Shown piece after piece: positions 1 to 9,449 of a stretch of DNA of 64,000 nucleotides; the first letter of the stretch is position 1; the number at the start of each line of letters is the position of its first letter. A model generated the notes under the pieces. That model worked only from the letters and a program-made list of their open reading frames with translations. It searched no databases and was not told where the DNA came from. The position numbers and the translations under genes were made by a program. This stretch comes from Luteimonas sp. FCS-9 (lineage in GTDB: Bacteria; Pseudomonadota; Gammaproteobacteria; Xanthomonadales; Xanthomonadaceae). The stretch lies in assembly GCF_001014645.1 (NCBI RefSeq), contig NZ_LASZ01000005.1, positions 62,001 to 126,000 on the forward strand, read 5' to 3'.

Positions 1-230
1 CGGCAAGGATCACGTGGTGCTGGGCGGCGGGAGCGGGCGCGGCGCGATGCATGTCCGGAAGGCGTTGGGGAGACTTGCGATCCAGCCTAGGCAGCGCGCC
101 GCCAATCCGCCGTGAAACCCGCGGGCCGCGCGGCGAGCGTTCAGCGACGGGTGGCCCCGCGGCGGCGGCCTCCCCTACCATGGCCGTCCGCATCGGGACC
201 GGCGCGGGCCGGGCCGCACGAAGGAGTCGG

Positions 231-1862
231 ATGGTTCGTTACCTGGCGTATTGCGTGGTCGTCGTCATGGCGCTGGTGTCGCTGGGCTGCGCGCTCGCGC
301 TGCGCTCGGGCGGCTGGGCGGTCGCGGCGGCGGTGTTCGTCGCGCTCGCGATCCTGGGCACGGTGGACCTGCTGCAGCGCCGGGCGACGTTGCGCCGGCT
401 CTATCCGCTGACCGCGCACTTCCGCTACGGGCTGGAATCGTTCCGGCCCGAGATCCGCCAGTATTTCATCGAGGACGACCAGGACGAGGTGCCGTTCTCG
501 CGCCAGCAGCGCGCGCTCGTCTACCAGCGCGCGAAGAACGTCAGCGACGTCGTGCCGTTCGGCAGCGAACTGCCGATGTACGGCTCGCAGTACGAATGGA
601 TCAACCATTCGCTGGTGCCCGCGCACGCGGCCTCGCACGATTTCCGCATCCCGGTCGGAGAGGAACGCGCCCGCCCGTATGCGGCCAGCGTGTTCAATAT
701 CTCGGCGATGAGTTTCGGCTCGCTGTCGGCCAACGCGATCCGGGCGCTGAACCTGGGCGCGCAGCGCGGCGGCTTCTATCACGACACCGGCGAAGGCGCG
801 ATCTCGCCCTACCACCGGGAGCACCGTGGCGACCTGGTCTGGGAGATCGGCTCGGGCTACTTCGGCTGCCGCGACGCCGACGGCCGCTTCGACGAGGCGC
901 GCTTCGCCCGCAACGCCGCCGACGCGCAGGTGAAGATGATCGAGATCAAGCTCTCGCAGGGCGCCAAGCCGGGGCATGGGGGCCTGCTGCCGGGCGCGAA
1001 GGTCACGCCTGAGATCGCGCTCACGCGCGGGATCCCGGTCGGCATCGACTGCGAATCGCCCGCCGCGCACGCGACGTTCTCCACGCCGGCCGGCCTGCTG
1101 GCGTTCGTCGCGCGGCTGCGGACCCTGGCCGACGACAAGCCGGTGGGCTTCAAGCTCGCGATCGGGCATCCCTGGGAGTGGTTCGGCATCGCCAAGGCCA
1201 TGCTCGAGACCGGCATCCTGCCCGACTTCATCGTCGTCGACGGCGCCGAGGGCGGCACCGGCGCGGCGCCGTCGGAATTCATCAACCACGTCGGCCTGCC
1301 GCTGCAGGAAGCGCTGATGCTGGTGCACAACACGCTGGTGGGCATCGGCCTGCGCGAACGCGTGCGCGTGGCTGCGGCCGGCAAGATCACCAGCGGCTTC
1401 GACATCGCCCGCCAGCTCGCGATGGGCGCGGACTGGTGCAACGCCGGGCGCGGCTTCATGTTCGCGCTGGGCTGCATCCAGTCGCGCAGCTGCCACAACG
1501 ACCTGTGCCCCACCGGCGTGGCGACCCAGGATCCGCGCCGCTGGCGGCTGCTCGACGTGCCGGACAAGGCCGAGCGCGTGTTCCATTTCCATCAGAACAC
1601 GCTGCGCGGCCTGCGCGACATGCTGGGCGCGGCCGGCCTCGAGCATCCGATGCAGATCGGGCCCGAGCACATCCTGCGCCGCGTCTCGCCGACCGAGGTG
1701 CGCTCGCTGGCGGCGCTCTACCGGTTCCTGGAGCCCGGCGAACTGCTGACCGGCGTGCCCGAGCACGCGGTGTTCCGGACGTTCTGGCCGGTCGCGCGCG
1801 CGGACAGCTTCGCGCCGCCCGAGCGGGCGCGCGCGATGTCCGCGGTCAAGCGCGCGTCCTGA
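231..1862 (+). CDS. Membrane-anchored FMN-binding glutamate synthase family protein
   Basis: The 543-residue product is a stand-alone version of the FMN/iron-sulfur synthase domain of the glutamate synthase large subunit. The N-terminus has two hydrophobic segments (about residues 4-45), so it is probably bound to the inner membrane. The TIM-barrel part carries ISAMSFGSLS and a GAEGGTGAAP phosphate/FMN loop. Near residue 420 the motif CIQSRSCHNDLCP supplies the three cysteines of a [3Fe-4S] cluster. There is no glutaminase domain, so ammonia-releasing glutamine hydrolysis is unlikely and the true substrate is unknown. I start it at ATG 231 because AAGGAG lies 5 bases upstream. The frame stays open back to base 51, but that extension is Arg/Pro-rich and unconvincing. 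It converges on lpxK. Confidence 0.85.
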   Translation: MVRYLAYCVVVVMALVSLGCALALRSGGWAVAAAVFVALAILGTVDLLQRRATLRRLYPLTAHFRYGLESFRPEIRQYFIEDDQDEVPFSRQQRALVYQRAKNVSDVVPFGSELPMYGSQYEWINHSLVPAHAASHDFRIPVGEERARPYAASVFNISAMSFGSLSANAIRALNLGAQRGGFYHDTGEGAISPYHREHRGDLVWEIGSGYFGCRDADGRFDEARFARNAADAQVKMIEIKLSQGAKPGHGGLLPGAKVTPEIALTRGIPVGIDCESPAAHATFSTPAGLLAFVARLRTLADDKPVGFKLAIGHPWEWFGIAKAMLETGILPDFIVVDGAEGGTGAAPSEFINHVGLPLQEALMLVHNTLVGIGLRERVRVAAAGKITSGFDIARQLAMGADWCNAGRGFMFALGCIQSRSCHNDLCPTGVATQDPRRWRLLDVPDKAERVFHFHQNTLRGLRDMLGAAGLEHPMQIGPEHILRRVSPTEVRSLAALYRFLEPGELLTGVPEHAVFRTFWPVARADSFAPPERARAMSAVKRAS

Positions 1863-1890
1863 TCGCCGGGTCGCGCCGACGGCGCGCCCG

Positions 1891-2886
1891 TCAGGCCTTC
1901 GGCGCCGCCGCGCGGGCGCGGACCGCGTCCAGGCGGTCGAGCAGCGCGATCCAGAACGCCTCGGGCAGGTGCGCGCCGATCGGCACGCTGTAGTGCCGCT
2001 CGCCGGCGAAGCGCATGCACTTCACCGCGTCCTTTTCGGTCATCAGCACCGGCAGGTCGCTGCCGAAGCGCAGGTCCTCGGGCTGGTAGCGGTGGTGGTC
2101 GGGGTAGGCGTGCGGCACCACGGCGATGCGCTGGCGGCGGAGGGTGTCGAAGAACCGCTCGGGATCGCCGATGCCCGCGACCGCGTGCACGCGCTGGCCC
2201 GCGAACGCCGACAGCGGCCGCGGCCGGCCGCCGGCCAGCGGCAGCGCGTGCGCGGTCTCCAGACGCATCGGCCACTCGCCAAACCCGGGTTCGAGGGCGT
2301 CGTCCATGCCGGCGTTGAGCACGCGGAAGTCGCAGCGCGCGCCGCGCTCGACCGGCTCGCGCAGCGGCCCGGCGGGGATCAGCGCGCCGTTGCCGTAGCG
2401 CCGCCGGCCGTCGACGACCTCGATCTCGACGTCGCGCTGCAGCCGGTAATGCTGCAGGCCGTCGTCGCAGACGACGATGTCGCAGCCGGCCGCGATCAGC
2501 GCGTTCGCGGCCGCGACCCGGTCGGCGTCGACCCGCACCCGGGCCCCGGTGCGGGCGGCGATCAGCACCGGCTCGTCGCCCGACAGCCGCGGATCGCTGA
2601 CCGGCTCGACCCAGCGCGGCGTGCGCGCCTCGTCGCGGCCGTAGCCGCGGCTGGCGATGCCGGGCGTCCAGCCGGCCGCCTGCAGGCGCTCGACGACGGC
2701 GATCGTCAGCGGCGTCTTGCCGCTGCCGCCGGCGATCAGGTTGCCGATGACCAGCACCGGGCGCGCGACCTTGCGGCTGCGCAGCAGCTTCAGCCGCCAC
2801 GCGCTCGCGCGTGCGTAGACGCGCGCGAGCAGCCGCGCGTGCAGCGGCGGGCGGCTGCCGTCGAACCAGTAGCCGGGCGCCTTCAC
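1891..2886 (-). CDS. lpxK: Tetraacyldisaccharide 4'-kinase LpxK
   Basis: This kinase phosphorylates the 4' position of the lipid A disaccharide at the cytoplasmic face of the inner membrane, using ATP. The 331-residue protein has an N-terminal amphipathic/hydrophobic region (residues 14-36) and a P-loop GGSGKT at residues 53-58. It also has the family CDDGLQH motif in the middle and EKDAVK near the end, and the length is normal for the family. The GTG start overlaps the msbA stop in a GTGA junction, so translation is probably coupled. It is the last gene of exbB-exbD-msbA-lpxK, an order known from xanthomonads, which links lipid A completion to its flipping. Confidence 0.95.
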   Translation of the reverse strand: MKAPGYWFDGSRPPLHARLLARVYARASAWRLKLLRSRKVARPVLVIGNLIAGGSGKTPLTIAVVERLQAAGWTPGIASRGYGRDEARTPRWVEPVSDPRLSGDEPVLIAARTGARVRVDADRVAAANALIAAGCDIVVCDDGLQHYRLQRDVEIEVVDGRRRYGNGALIPAGPLREPVERGARCDFRVLNAGMDDALEPGFGEWPMRLETAHALPLAGGRPRPLSAFAGQRVHAVAGIGDPERFFDTLRRQRIAVVPHAYPDHHRYQPEDLRFGSDLPVLMTEKDAVKCMRFAGERHYSVPIGAHLPEAFWIALLDRLDAVRARAAAPKA

Positions 2887-4673
2887 GTGCCCTGCTCCGC
2901 CGCCGGCTCGGCCTCGCGGAACTGCATGCGGTGCAGGTGCGCGTACAGGCCGCCGCGCGCGAGCAGCTCGCGGTGCGTGCCGTGCTCGACGAGCCGCCCC
3001 TGGTCGAGCACCAGCACCTGGTCGGCATGCTCGATCGTCGCCAGGCGGTGGGCGATGACCAGCGTCGTGCGGTCGGGCATCAGGTGCTCGAGCGCGTCCT
3101 GGACCAGGCGCTCGGATTCGGCGTCGAGCGCGGCCGTGGCCTCGTCGAGGATCAGGATCGGCGCGTCCTTGAGCATCGCGCGCGCGATCGCCAGCCGCTG
3201 TCGCTGGCCGCCCGACAGGCGCCCGCCGCGGCTGCCGATGCCGCTGTCGAGCCTGCCGGGCAGCTTCTCGACGAACTCCATCGCATTGGCGCCGCGGATC
3301 GCGCCTTCCAGCGCGGCGGGCGGTGCGCCGGCCATCTCGCCGTAGGCCACGTTCGCCGCGACGGTGTCGTCGAACAGCATCACCTGCTGGCCGACCAGCG
3401 CGATCTGCCGACGCACGTCGGCCAGCCGGTAGTCCTCGAGCGGATGTCCGTCGAGCAGGATCTGCCCGGTCTCGTGTTCGTAGAAGCGCGGCAGCAGCTT
3501 GATCAGCGTCGACTTGCCGCTGCCCGAACGGCCGACGATCGCGGTCACCGTGCCCGGCCGCGCGACGAAGCTCACGTCCTGCAGCGCCGGTTCGGCCTGG
3601 CCCGGATAGCGCGCGCCGACGTGGCGGAACTCGATCTCGCCGCGCGCGCGCGCCAGCGGGCGCTCGCCCGGGTCGTGCTCGTCGGGGGCGTCGAGGATCT
3701 CGAACAGGCGCTCTGCCGAGGCGACGCCGCGCTGGAGCATGTTCTGCACGTTGGTCAGCTGCTTGAGCGCCGGGATGATCGCCATCATCGCGATCATCAG
3801 CGCGACGAAGCCGCCGGCCGTCAGCCGCCCCTGCGAGGCCTCGTAGCCGGCGATCAGCAGCAGCAGCGCCAGGCCGATCGACCCCATCAGCTGGACCACG
3901 CCCGAAGAGATCGCGCGGGTCGCCTCGACCTTGAGGTTCAGGCGCATGTGCTGCTCGGCGACCTGGGCGTAGCGCGCGTTCTCCGCCGCCTGGGCGCCGT
4001 AGATCTTCACTTCCTGCTGGTTGCTCAGCGACTGGTCGGCGGTCTGCAGCAGCAGCGCGGCGCTGTCCTGGATGCTGTGGCTGACCCGGCGGTAGCGGCG
4101 CGCGACCTTGCCCATGATCCACGACAGCGGCGGCGCGATGACCAGGATGGTCAGCGTGACCTGCCAGCTGGTCATCAGCATCACGATCAGCGACGCGACG
4201 ATCTGCAGCGACTGCTGCAGCATCACCTTGGCCGCGTCGACCGCGGCCTGCGAGACCTGGTCGCTGTCCGAACCGAGGCGGACCAGCATCGACGGCACAG
4301 GCTCGGCGTCGAAGCGCATGCCCGGCAGCCCGAGGTACTTGGCCAGCACGCGCACGCGCAGATCGCGCGCGATGCCGCGGCCGGCCTTGGCCATGTTGTA
4401 GTCGGCCAGGTAGCCGGCCAGGCCGCGGACCACGAACAGCGCGATGATCGCGGCCGGCAGCCAGAGGTTCACGCCCGCGTTCGCGGACACGAAGGTCTCG
4501 TCGATGATCGGTTCCATCATCTTGGTGAAGGCGCCGCCCGCGGCGGCCTCGATCAGCATGCCGACCAGCGCGACCGAGAGCAGGCTGCGATAGCCGCTGG
4601 CGAAGGTCAGCAGCCGGCGATAGACCGGCCAGGCGCGATCGGCGCGCGCCGCGCCGTTGGGGGGAGAAGCCAT
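2883..4673 (-). CDS. msbA: Lipid A export ATP-binding/permease MsbA
   Basis: This half-size ABC exporter flips core-lipid A across the inner membrane. The 596 residues divide into an N-terminal six-helix transmembrane domain (about 25-320) and a C-terminal nucleotide-binding domain. The ATPase part contains Walker [10 protein letters not shown], signature [14 protein letters not shown], Walker [13 protein letters not shown] and the switch histidine in VIAHRLAT. I chose ATG 4673, which gives MASPPNG as the first residues. The frame extends further upstream, but that would overlap exbD by more than 100 bases. The exbD stop lies 4 bases upstream and lpxK follows with a 4-base overlap, so the four genes form one transcription unit. 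Confidence 0.95.
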   Translation of the reverse strand: MASPPNGAARADRAWPVYRRLLTFASGYRSLLSVALVGMLIEAAAGGAFTKMMEPIIDETFVSANAGVNLWLPAAIIALFVVRGLAGYLADYNMAKAGRGIARDLRVRVLAKYLGLPGMRFDAEPVPSMLVRLGSDSDQVSQAAVDAAKVMLQQSLQIVASLIVMLMTSWQVTLTILVIAPPLSWIMGKVARRYRRVSHSIQDSAALLLQTADQSLSNQQEVKIYGAQAAENARYAQVAEQHMRLNLKVEATRAISSGVVQLMGSIGLALLLLIAGYEASQGRLTAGGFVALMIAMMAIIPALKQLTNVQNMLQRGVASAERLFEILDAPDEHDPGERPLARARGEIEFRHVGARYPGQAEPALQDVSFVARPGTVTAIVGRSGSGKSTLIKLLPRFYEHETGQILLDGHPLEDYRLADVRRQIALVGQQVMLFDDTVAANVAYGEMAGAPPAALEGAIRGANAMEFVEKLPGRLDSGIGSRGGRLSGGQRQRLAIARAMLKDAPILILDEATAALDAESERLVQDALEHLMPDRTTLVIAHRLATIEHADQVLVLDQGRLVEHGTHRELLARGGLYAHLHRMQFREAEPAAEQGT

Positions 4674-4677
4674 GACG

Positions 4678-5130
4678 TCAACGATCCTGTGAAGCGGTCT
4701 GCGAATCGCGACCGGACGCCTGCGGCGCGGTCGCGTTGGCGATGCGGGTGAAGCCCAGTTGGCCGAGCGCGTCGTAGGCGGTGACCACCGACTGCCACGG
4801 CGTGCGCGCATCCGCACGCAGCAGCACGGTGCGCTCGCGGTCGTCGCCGGCCACCTCGGCGATCGTGCGCTTGAGCGCGTCGACGTCGGTGCGCAGCGCC
4901 TCGCGGTCCTCGACGAAGTAGCGGCCGTCGGCGTTGATCAACAGGCTCAGCGTGCCGGACCGGGCGTCGTTGCGTTCGCCGGTCGCCTGCGGCAGTTCGA
5001 GCTTGAGCACCGAGCGCGCATCGAAGGTGGTGGTGATTACGAAGAAGATGATCAGCACCAGGATCACGTCGATCAGCGGCACGAGGTTGATCTCGGGCTC
5101 GTCGCGCGCGCGGCGGTCGCGGATGCGCAC
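4678..5130 (-). CDS. exbD: Biopolymer transport protein ExbD/TolR family
   Basis: This is a proton-channel partner subunit of the ExbB/ExbD (or TolQ/TolR) energy-transducing motor. The 150-residue protein has a short cytoplasmic N-terminus and a single transmembrane helix (about residues 16-38). That helix contains the conserved NLVPLIDVILVLIIFF segment with its essential aspartate. A periplasmic domain follows. It starts at GTG 5130, 3 bases after exbB ends. Since the pair sits upstream of msbA and lpxK rather than tonB, it may serve envelope maintenance. ExbD and TolR cannot be separated by sequence reading alone. Confidence 0.88.
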   Translation of the reverse strand: MRIRDRRARDEPEINLVPLIDVILVLIIFFVITTTFDARSVLKLELPQATGERNDARSGTLSLLINADGRYFVEDREALRTDVDALKRTIAEVAGDDRERTVLLRADARTPWQSVVTAYDALGQLGFTRIANATAPQASGRDSQTASQDR

Positions 5131-5133
5131 GCT

Positions 5134-5772
5134 TCAGCCCCGCCCTGCGGCGGCGACCGGGGGCCGGCGCGTGCGCGGGTCGATCGCGTCCATCAGCGCG
5201 ATCGCCTCGTGCTCGAGCGCGACGACGTAGCCATCGATGCGCGCCCGGAAATGACGGTGGAACATCAGCGCCGGCACCGCGACGATCATGCCCGTCGCCG
5301 CGCACACGAGCGCCTTGCCGATGCCGCCGGCGAGCTGGTTCACGTCGCCCACGCCGTGGTCCATCACGCCCAGGAACATCTGGATCATGCCCACCACCGT
5401 GCCGAACAGCCCGAGCAGCGGACCGGCGGCGGCGATCGTGCCCAGCGCGTTGAGATGGCGTTCCATCGCGAAGGCGACGTGCCGGCCGACGTCCTCGACG
5501 CGCTCGCGGATCTCGTCGCGGGGCCGGTCGCGGACGTCGAGCGCGGCCGCCAGCAACGCGCCCAGCGGCGCGGTCGCGCGCAGCGAGGCGATGTGCGCGG
5601 GGTCGAGCGCGCCGCGCGCGGCCCAGGCGCGGACCTCCTCGCCCAGACCGGGCGGCAGCACCGCGCGGCGGCGCAGGGTCCAGGAGCGCTCGACGATGAT
5701 CGCCAGCGCGAGCGCCGACAGCAGCAGCAGCGGCATCATCGGCCAGCCGCCGGCCTTCACCAGTTCGAGCAC
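5134..5772 (-). CDS. exbB: MotA/TolQ/ExbB proton channel family protein
   Basis: This is the channel-forming partner of the downstream ExbD. The 212-residue protein has three hydrophobic segments: the N-terminal helix about 13-28, a second about 110-130 in AAAGPLLGLFGTVVGMIQMF, and a third about 152-175 in ALVCAATGMIVAVPALMF. The second segment is the family hallmark. The start is GTG 5772, which gives MLELVKAGG. It is the first gene of the leftward exbB-exbD-msbA-lpxK unit. comEC ends 60 bases upstream on the same strand, so read-through into this operon is possible. TolQ is the alternative name, but no tolA or tolB is nearby. Confidence 0.88.
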   Translation of the reverse strand: MLELVKAGGWPMMPLLLLSALALAIIVERSWTLRRRAVLPPGLGEEVRAWAARGALDPAHIASLRATAPLGALLAAALDVRDRPRDEIRERVEDVGRHVAFAMERHLNALGTIAAAGPLLGLFGTVVGMIQMFLGVMDHGVGDVNQLAGGIGKALVCAATGMIVAVPALMFHRHFRARIDGYVVALEHEAIALMDAIDPRTRRPPVAAAGRG

Positions 5773-5831
5773 GCAAACCCCTTCGGCCCCGGGGCCGGTC
5801 CACTCGGGCGCCTAGGATAACGTAGCGCGGG

Positions 5832-8174
5832 TCAGCCCCCGGCGGCGGGATCCGGCCGCCGGGCGGCGTCCCAGAGCCGGCGCACGCGTTCGCGCCCGGC
5901 AGTCACGCGCACGCCGTCGCGGCCCAGGCGCACGCGCAACGCGCCGCCCTCGGCCGTGCCCGGCGTGGCGGCACCGCGATGCGACCAGCGCGCGAGCGCC
6001 GCGGCGTGCGGATGGCCGAAGCGGTTGCCGTGCCCGGCCGACATCAGCGCATGCCCGGCACCGGTCGCGGCGACGAACGCCGGGTCCGACGAGCCGCCGC
6101 TGCCGTGGTGCGCGGCGACCACGACTTCGGCCGCGAGCGCGCCGGCGTCGCGATGCACCAGCAGGCGCTCGACCACCGCGTCGACGTCGCCGGGCAGCAG
6201 CGCGGCCCCGTACGCGGTCTCCACGCGCAGCACGCAGCTCGAGGGATTGCGGAACGGCGGGAAATGCACGTCGGGGTGCAGGAACCGGAACGCCACGCCG
6301 TCGGCCTGCCACGCCGATCCCTGCAGGCACGGCGATGCGCCGGGCACCCGGTCCCACTGCGGCGCGAACACCACTGGCGCGGCGAAGCGCCGCTGCACCG
6401 CGCCGAACCCGCCGGCGTGGTCGGCGTCTCCGTGGCTGACGACGATCGCGTCGAGCCGCCGCACGCCCAGCGCGTGCAACGCCGGCACCACGACGCGCTC
6501 GCCGGCATCGTAGCCATCGGGCATCGCCGGCCCGGTGTCGTAGAGCAGCGCATGGCGCGCGGTGCGCACCAGCACCGCCAGGCCCTGCCCGACGTCAAGC
6601 ACGACCAGCTCGGCCTCGCCGGCGCGCGGCAGGTCGCGGTCCGGCCACAGCAACGGCAACCACAGCACCGCCGCGAGCCCCTTGCCCGGCACCCCGCGCG
6701 GCAGCAGCAGCCAGAACGCGGCCAGCAGCGCCAGCGGCAGCGCGAGCCGGTGCGGCGCCGGCAGCCACCACAACGCGAACGGGGCGGCCGCCAGCCGGTC
6801 GAACAGCCGCCAGCTCGGCGCGAACGCCCACGCGGCCAGACGCCAGGCCCAGTCCCCGGCGCCGGCATGCAGCGCCTCCAGGCCCGTGCCCAGCACCGCC
6901 AGCGGCACCACGACCAGGCTCCACCACGGGATCGCGACCAGATTGGCCAGCGGCCCGGCCAGCGAGGCCTGCCCGAACAGCGTCGCGGTGAGCGGCAGCA
7001 GGCCGAGCGTCGCCACCCACTGCGCGGCGACCAGGCCGCGTACCGGCGACAGCGCACGCGCGTCGGGCAGGCACCACACCAGCCAGGCGACGCCGGCGAA
7101 GCTGAGCCAGAAGCCGGCCGACAGCACCGCCATCGGGTCGGCCAGCATCACCGCGATCGCGGCGTAGGCGAGCGCGTCGGCGACCTGCAGCCGGCGCCGC
7201 ACGAGCCGGGCGACGACCACGACCGCGATCATCAGCACCGTGCGCATGGTCGGCAGTTCCCAGCCGGCCGCGGCGGCGTACACGCTCGCCGCCGCCAGCG
7301 CGGCGACGGCCGCAGCCTGGGGCCGCGGCACGAGGCGCCCCAGCCGCGGCAGGCACCACCAGAGCCCGCCGGCCAGCAGCGCGAACGCGCCACCGACCAT
7401 GCCGACGTGGAAGCCGGAGATCGCGACGAGGTGGGTCAGGCCGGTCGCGCGCAGCGCCTCCCAGTCCAGCTCGTCGAGGCCGCGCGTGTCGCCGACCGCC
7501 AGCGCGCGCACGAAACGCGAGGTCTCGTGCCCGACCACCCGATCGATCCGGCCGGCGGTCCGGTGCCGCCAGCGGTCGACGCCGCCGGTCGCATCCAGTC
7601 GCGTCATCGGCGCCTGCGTGCGCAGGTAGCCGACCGCGGTCACGCGCCGGGCCATCGCGTGCTTCTCGCTGTCGATCCATCCCGGATTGCGCAGGCCGCG
7701 CGGCGCGCGGACGCGCGCGGTGAAGCGCCAGCGATCGCCGGGCTCGAGCGCCAGCCGCCGGGCGTCGGGGTCGGCGCCGTGATCGTCGAACCACGACAGC
7801 CGCAGCAGCCGGCCGCGCAACGCCGGGGGCGCCGCGTCGTCGTCGACCCGGAACTCGAACCGGGTGCGCTGCGCCTCGTGCGTGGGCAGGCCGACGACCC
7901 GCCCGGCGACGACGACGTCGCTGCGCGCCAGATCCGGCGGCAACCGCAGCGACAGCGCGTGCGTGGCGTGCAGGCCGCACAGCGCGACGCCGAACAGGCA
8001 CGCGCCGGCCAGGCGCAGACCGGCGCGTCCCCGTCCCCACGCGGCCGCGCCGGTCGCGAGCGACACGACCAGCGCCCAGGCCGGCGGCAGCGCCGGCAGC
8101 GCGAGGCAGGCCGACGCGCCGAGCACCAGCGCGGCGGCGGTCGCGGCGCCGAACACGGGGACCGGACCGCTCAT
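5832..8174 (-). CDS. comEC: DNA internalization-related competence protein ComEC/Rec2
   Basis: This is the inner-membrane channel that carries single-stranded DNA into the cytoplasm during natural transformation. The 780-residue protein begins with hydrophobic helices and a soluble OB-like region (about 60-200). The multi-helix competence domain follows, with the conserved GLTHLVAISGFHVGMV segment near residue 240. A C-terminal metallo-beta-lactamase-like domain contains SHGDADHAGG near residue 590 and AAHHGSGGSS later. The Zn-binding His/Asp set looks intact, so a nuclease role is plausible. The start is ATG 8174 (MSGPVPVF). A homologue is usual in xanthomonads, and no other competence gene lies nearby. 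Confidence 0.92.
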   Translation of the reverse strand: MSGPVPVFGAATAAALVLGASACLALPALPPAWALVVSLATGAAAWGRGRAGLRLAGACLFGVALCGLHATHALSLRLPPDLARSDVVVAGRVVGLPTHEAQRTRFEFRVDDDAAPPALRGRLLRLSWFDDHGADPDARRLALEPGDRWRFTARVRAPRGLRNPGWIDSEKHAMARRVTAVGYLRTQAPMTRLDATGGVDRWRHRTAGRIDRVVGHETSRFVRALAVGDTRGLDELDWEALRATGLTHLVAISGFHVGMVGGAFALLAGGLWWCLPRLGRLVPRPQAAAVAALAAASVYAAAAGWELPTMRTVLMIAVVVVARLVRRRLQVADALAYAAIAVMLADPMAVLSAGFWLSFAGVAWLVWCLPDARALSPVRGLVAAQWVATLGLLPLTATLFGQASLAGPLANLVAIPWWSLVVVPLAVLGTGLEALHAGAGDWAWRLAAWAFAPSWRLFDRLAAAPFALWWLPAPHRLALPLALLAAFWLLLPRGVPGKGLAAVLWLPLLWPDRDLPRAGEAELVVLDVGQGLAVLVRTARHALLYDTGPAMPDGYDAGERVVVPALHALGVRRLDAIVVSHGDADHAGGFGAVQRRFAAPVVFAPQWDRVPGASPCLQGSAWQADGVAFRFLHPDVHFPPFRNPSSCVLRVETAYGAALLPGDVDAVVERLLVHRDAGALAAEVVVAAHHGSGGSSDPAFVAATGAGHALMSAGHGNRFGHPHAAALARWSHRGAATPGTAEGGALRVRLGRDGVRVTAGRERVRRLWDAARRPDPAAGG

Positions 8175-8464
8175 CGCGCCCGTGCCCCGCCGGCCGGAGC
8201 AGGCCGATGCGCATGGCCTCCCGGCCGTCCACCGCCGTGGGCGGTGCGCCCGCGCCGCCCGACGATCCCTTCGTCGCCCCGCCTCATCCCGCGCTCCCTG
8301 CGCTGCGTTGTCGACAGCCTGCGGCGCGCCCCGTCCGCGTGCAGTCCGGCGACCGTGCGCCGATGCGTCGGAAATCGCCGCGTCGCGAGCGCGCAGGCGA
8401 CCAACGCGCCCAAGCGGCACGATCGCAGGATCTCCGGGAGCGGCCGCGCCCACCCGACGGGACG
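8175..8464. other. Noncoding gap between comEC and a lipoprotein gene
   Basis: This 290-base stretch lies between two leftward genes. I find no convincing reading frame: candidate frames give Arg/Gly/Pro-rich peptides. There is no tRNA and no strong palindrome. It presumably holds the comEC promoter on the minus strand, but I cannot pick out clear -35 and -10 boxes. Confidence 0.4.
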
Positions 8465-9337
8465 CTAGGGCCGGTAATACTCCGCCCAGCGCCAGCAGCC
8501 CGCCTCGCGCACGAACGCGAGCGCGCCGACGCGTGCCTGGTCGTCGACGCCGGGCGCGAGCCGCCAGGTCGGCGCCGCTGCGTCGGGTGAAGCGGCGTAG
8601 ACGGCCAGCGGGCGCGATGGCCGCGGCAGGCCCGCGTCGTCGTCGAGCCAGGCCGGACAGGCGGCGAGCAGCGCGGTACGGTCGAGGACCTGGACCGGAT
8701 CGTCGTCCAGCACGCCCGGTGCCCGCAGCGGCAGCCGTGCGTGGTCGGCCAGCGCCGCGCAGTCGCGACGCGCCAGCGCATCGCGGAACGCCGGCCAGGC
8801 GGCGTCGAAGCCGCCCGACAGGCATCGTGCAGCACCGTCGTCGCCTGCGCAGGCGTCCGACGGCGCGCTGTCTGCGACCTGGATCAGCAATTCGGTGTAG
8901 TGGTGCCCGGTCTCGGCGGGGAACAGCGTGCCGCGCACGCGCCGGCAGCCCGGTGCGACCGCACGGGCACCGCTGCCGGCGAGTTGCAGCGCGTCCACCC
9001 GCCGCGTCGCGGCGCCGACCTCGACGTCGATCGGAACGTCCAACTGCAGCACCGGCACCCGCACCACGGGATCGTCCGGGGATTCGCCAAATCCCGGCGG
9101 TCCGCGTTCCTCGCGCATCGCCACCCGGCCGGTGACGACGGAGACCGCGGGCTCGAGGCGATAGCGCGCGGGATCGGCAGGTGCGGGCGCTGGCGCGACA
9201 TCCGCGGCGGACTCAGCCCCGCCTTCGGCCCCGGGCGGCGCAGGCGGTGCCTGCGTCGGCGTTGCCGGCGGCTGCCCGCAGGCCACAAGCCCGGCCAGGC
9301 CCAGCACCCAGACAAATCTGCACTCGCGAACGGCCAT
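8465..9337 (-). CDS. Uncharacterised lipoprotein
   Basis: I do not recognise the family. The 290-residue product has a lipoprotein signal peptide ending in LAGLVAC, so the cysteine at about residue 20 should be lipidated. An Ala/Pro-rich linker (about 22-55) follows, and then a soluble region. That region contains paired cysteines (for example CAGDDGAARC and the DC/AC pairs around 190-225) that could form disulfides in the periplasm. The C-terminus ends in CWRWAEYYRP. The start is ATG 9337. It is isolated, transcribed leftward ahead of comEC, and gives no functional hint from its neighbours. Confidence 0.7.
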   Translation of the reverse strand: MAVRECRFVWVLGLAGLVACGQPPATPTQAPPAPPGAEGGAESAADVAPAPAPADPARYRLEPAVSVVTGRVAMREERGPPGFGESPDDPVVRVPVLQLDVPIDVEVGAATRRVDALQLAGSGARAVAPGCRRVRGTLFPAETGHHYTELLIQVADSAPSDACAGDDGAARCLSGGFDAAWPAFRDALARRDCAALADHARLPLRAPGVLDDDPVQVLDRTALLAACPAWLDDDAGLPRPSRPLAVYAASPDAAAPTWRLAPGVDDQARVGALAFVREAGCWRWAEYYRP

Positions 9338-9449
9338 ACGGCGGGCTCCGAACGGGGCGATGGCCCAGCCTAGAGCCCGGCCCGCTGCGGCGCCAGATCC
9401 CGCGCCGCGTGCATCGGCAGGGTTGCTGCCGGCAGCACGTGCCGCATCG

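Noticed and set aside
51-230. N-terminal extension of the glutamate-synthase-like gene
   Set aside because: The extra residues are low-complexity and lack a ribosome binding site, whereas ATG 231 has AAGGAG at the right distance and starts directly before the first membrane helix.
2811-5820. Long rightward frames opposite msbA and exbBD
   Set aside because: They are composed mostly of Arg, Ala, Gln, His and Asp, and they lie opposite well-recognised genes.
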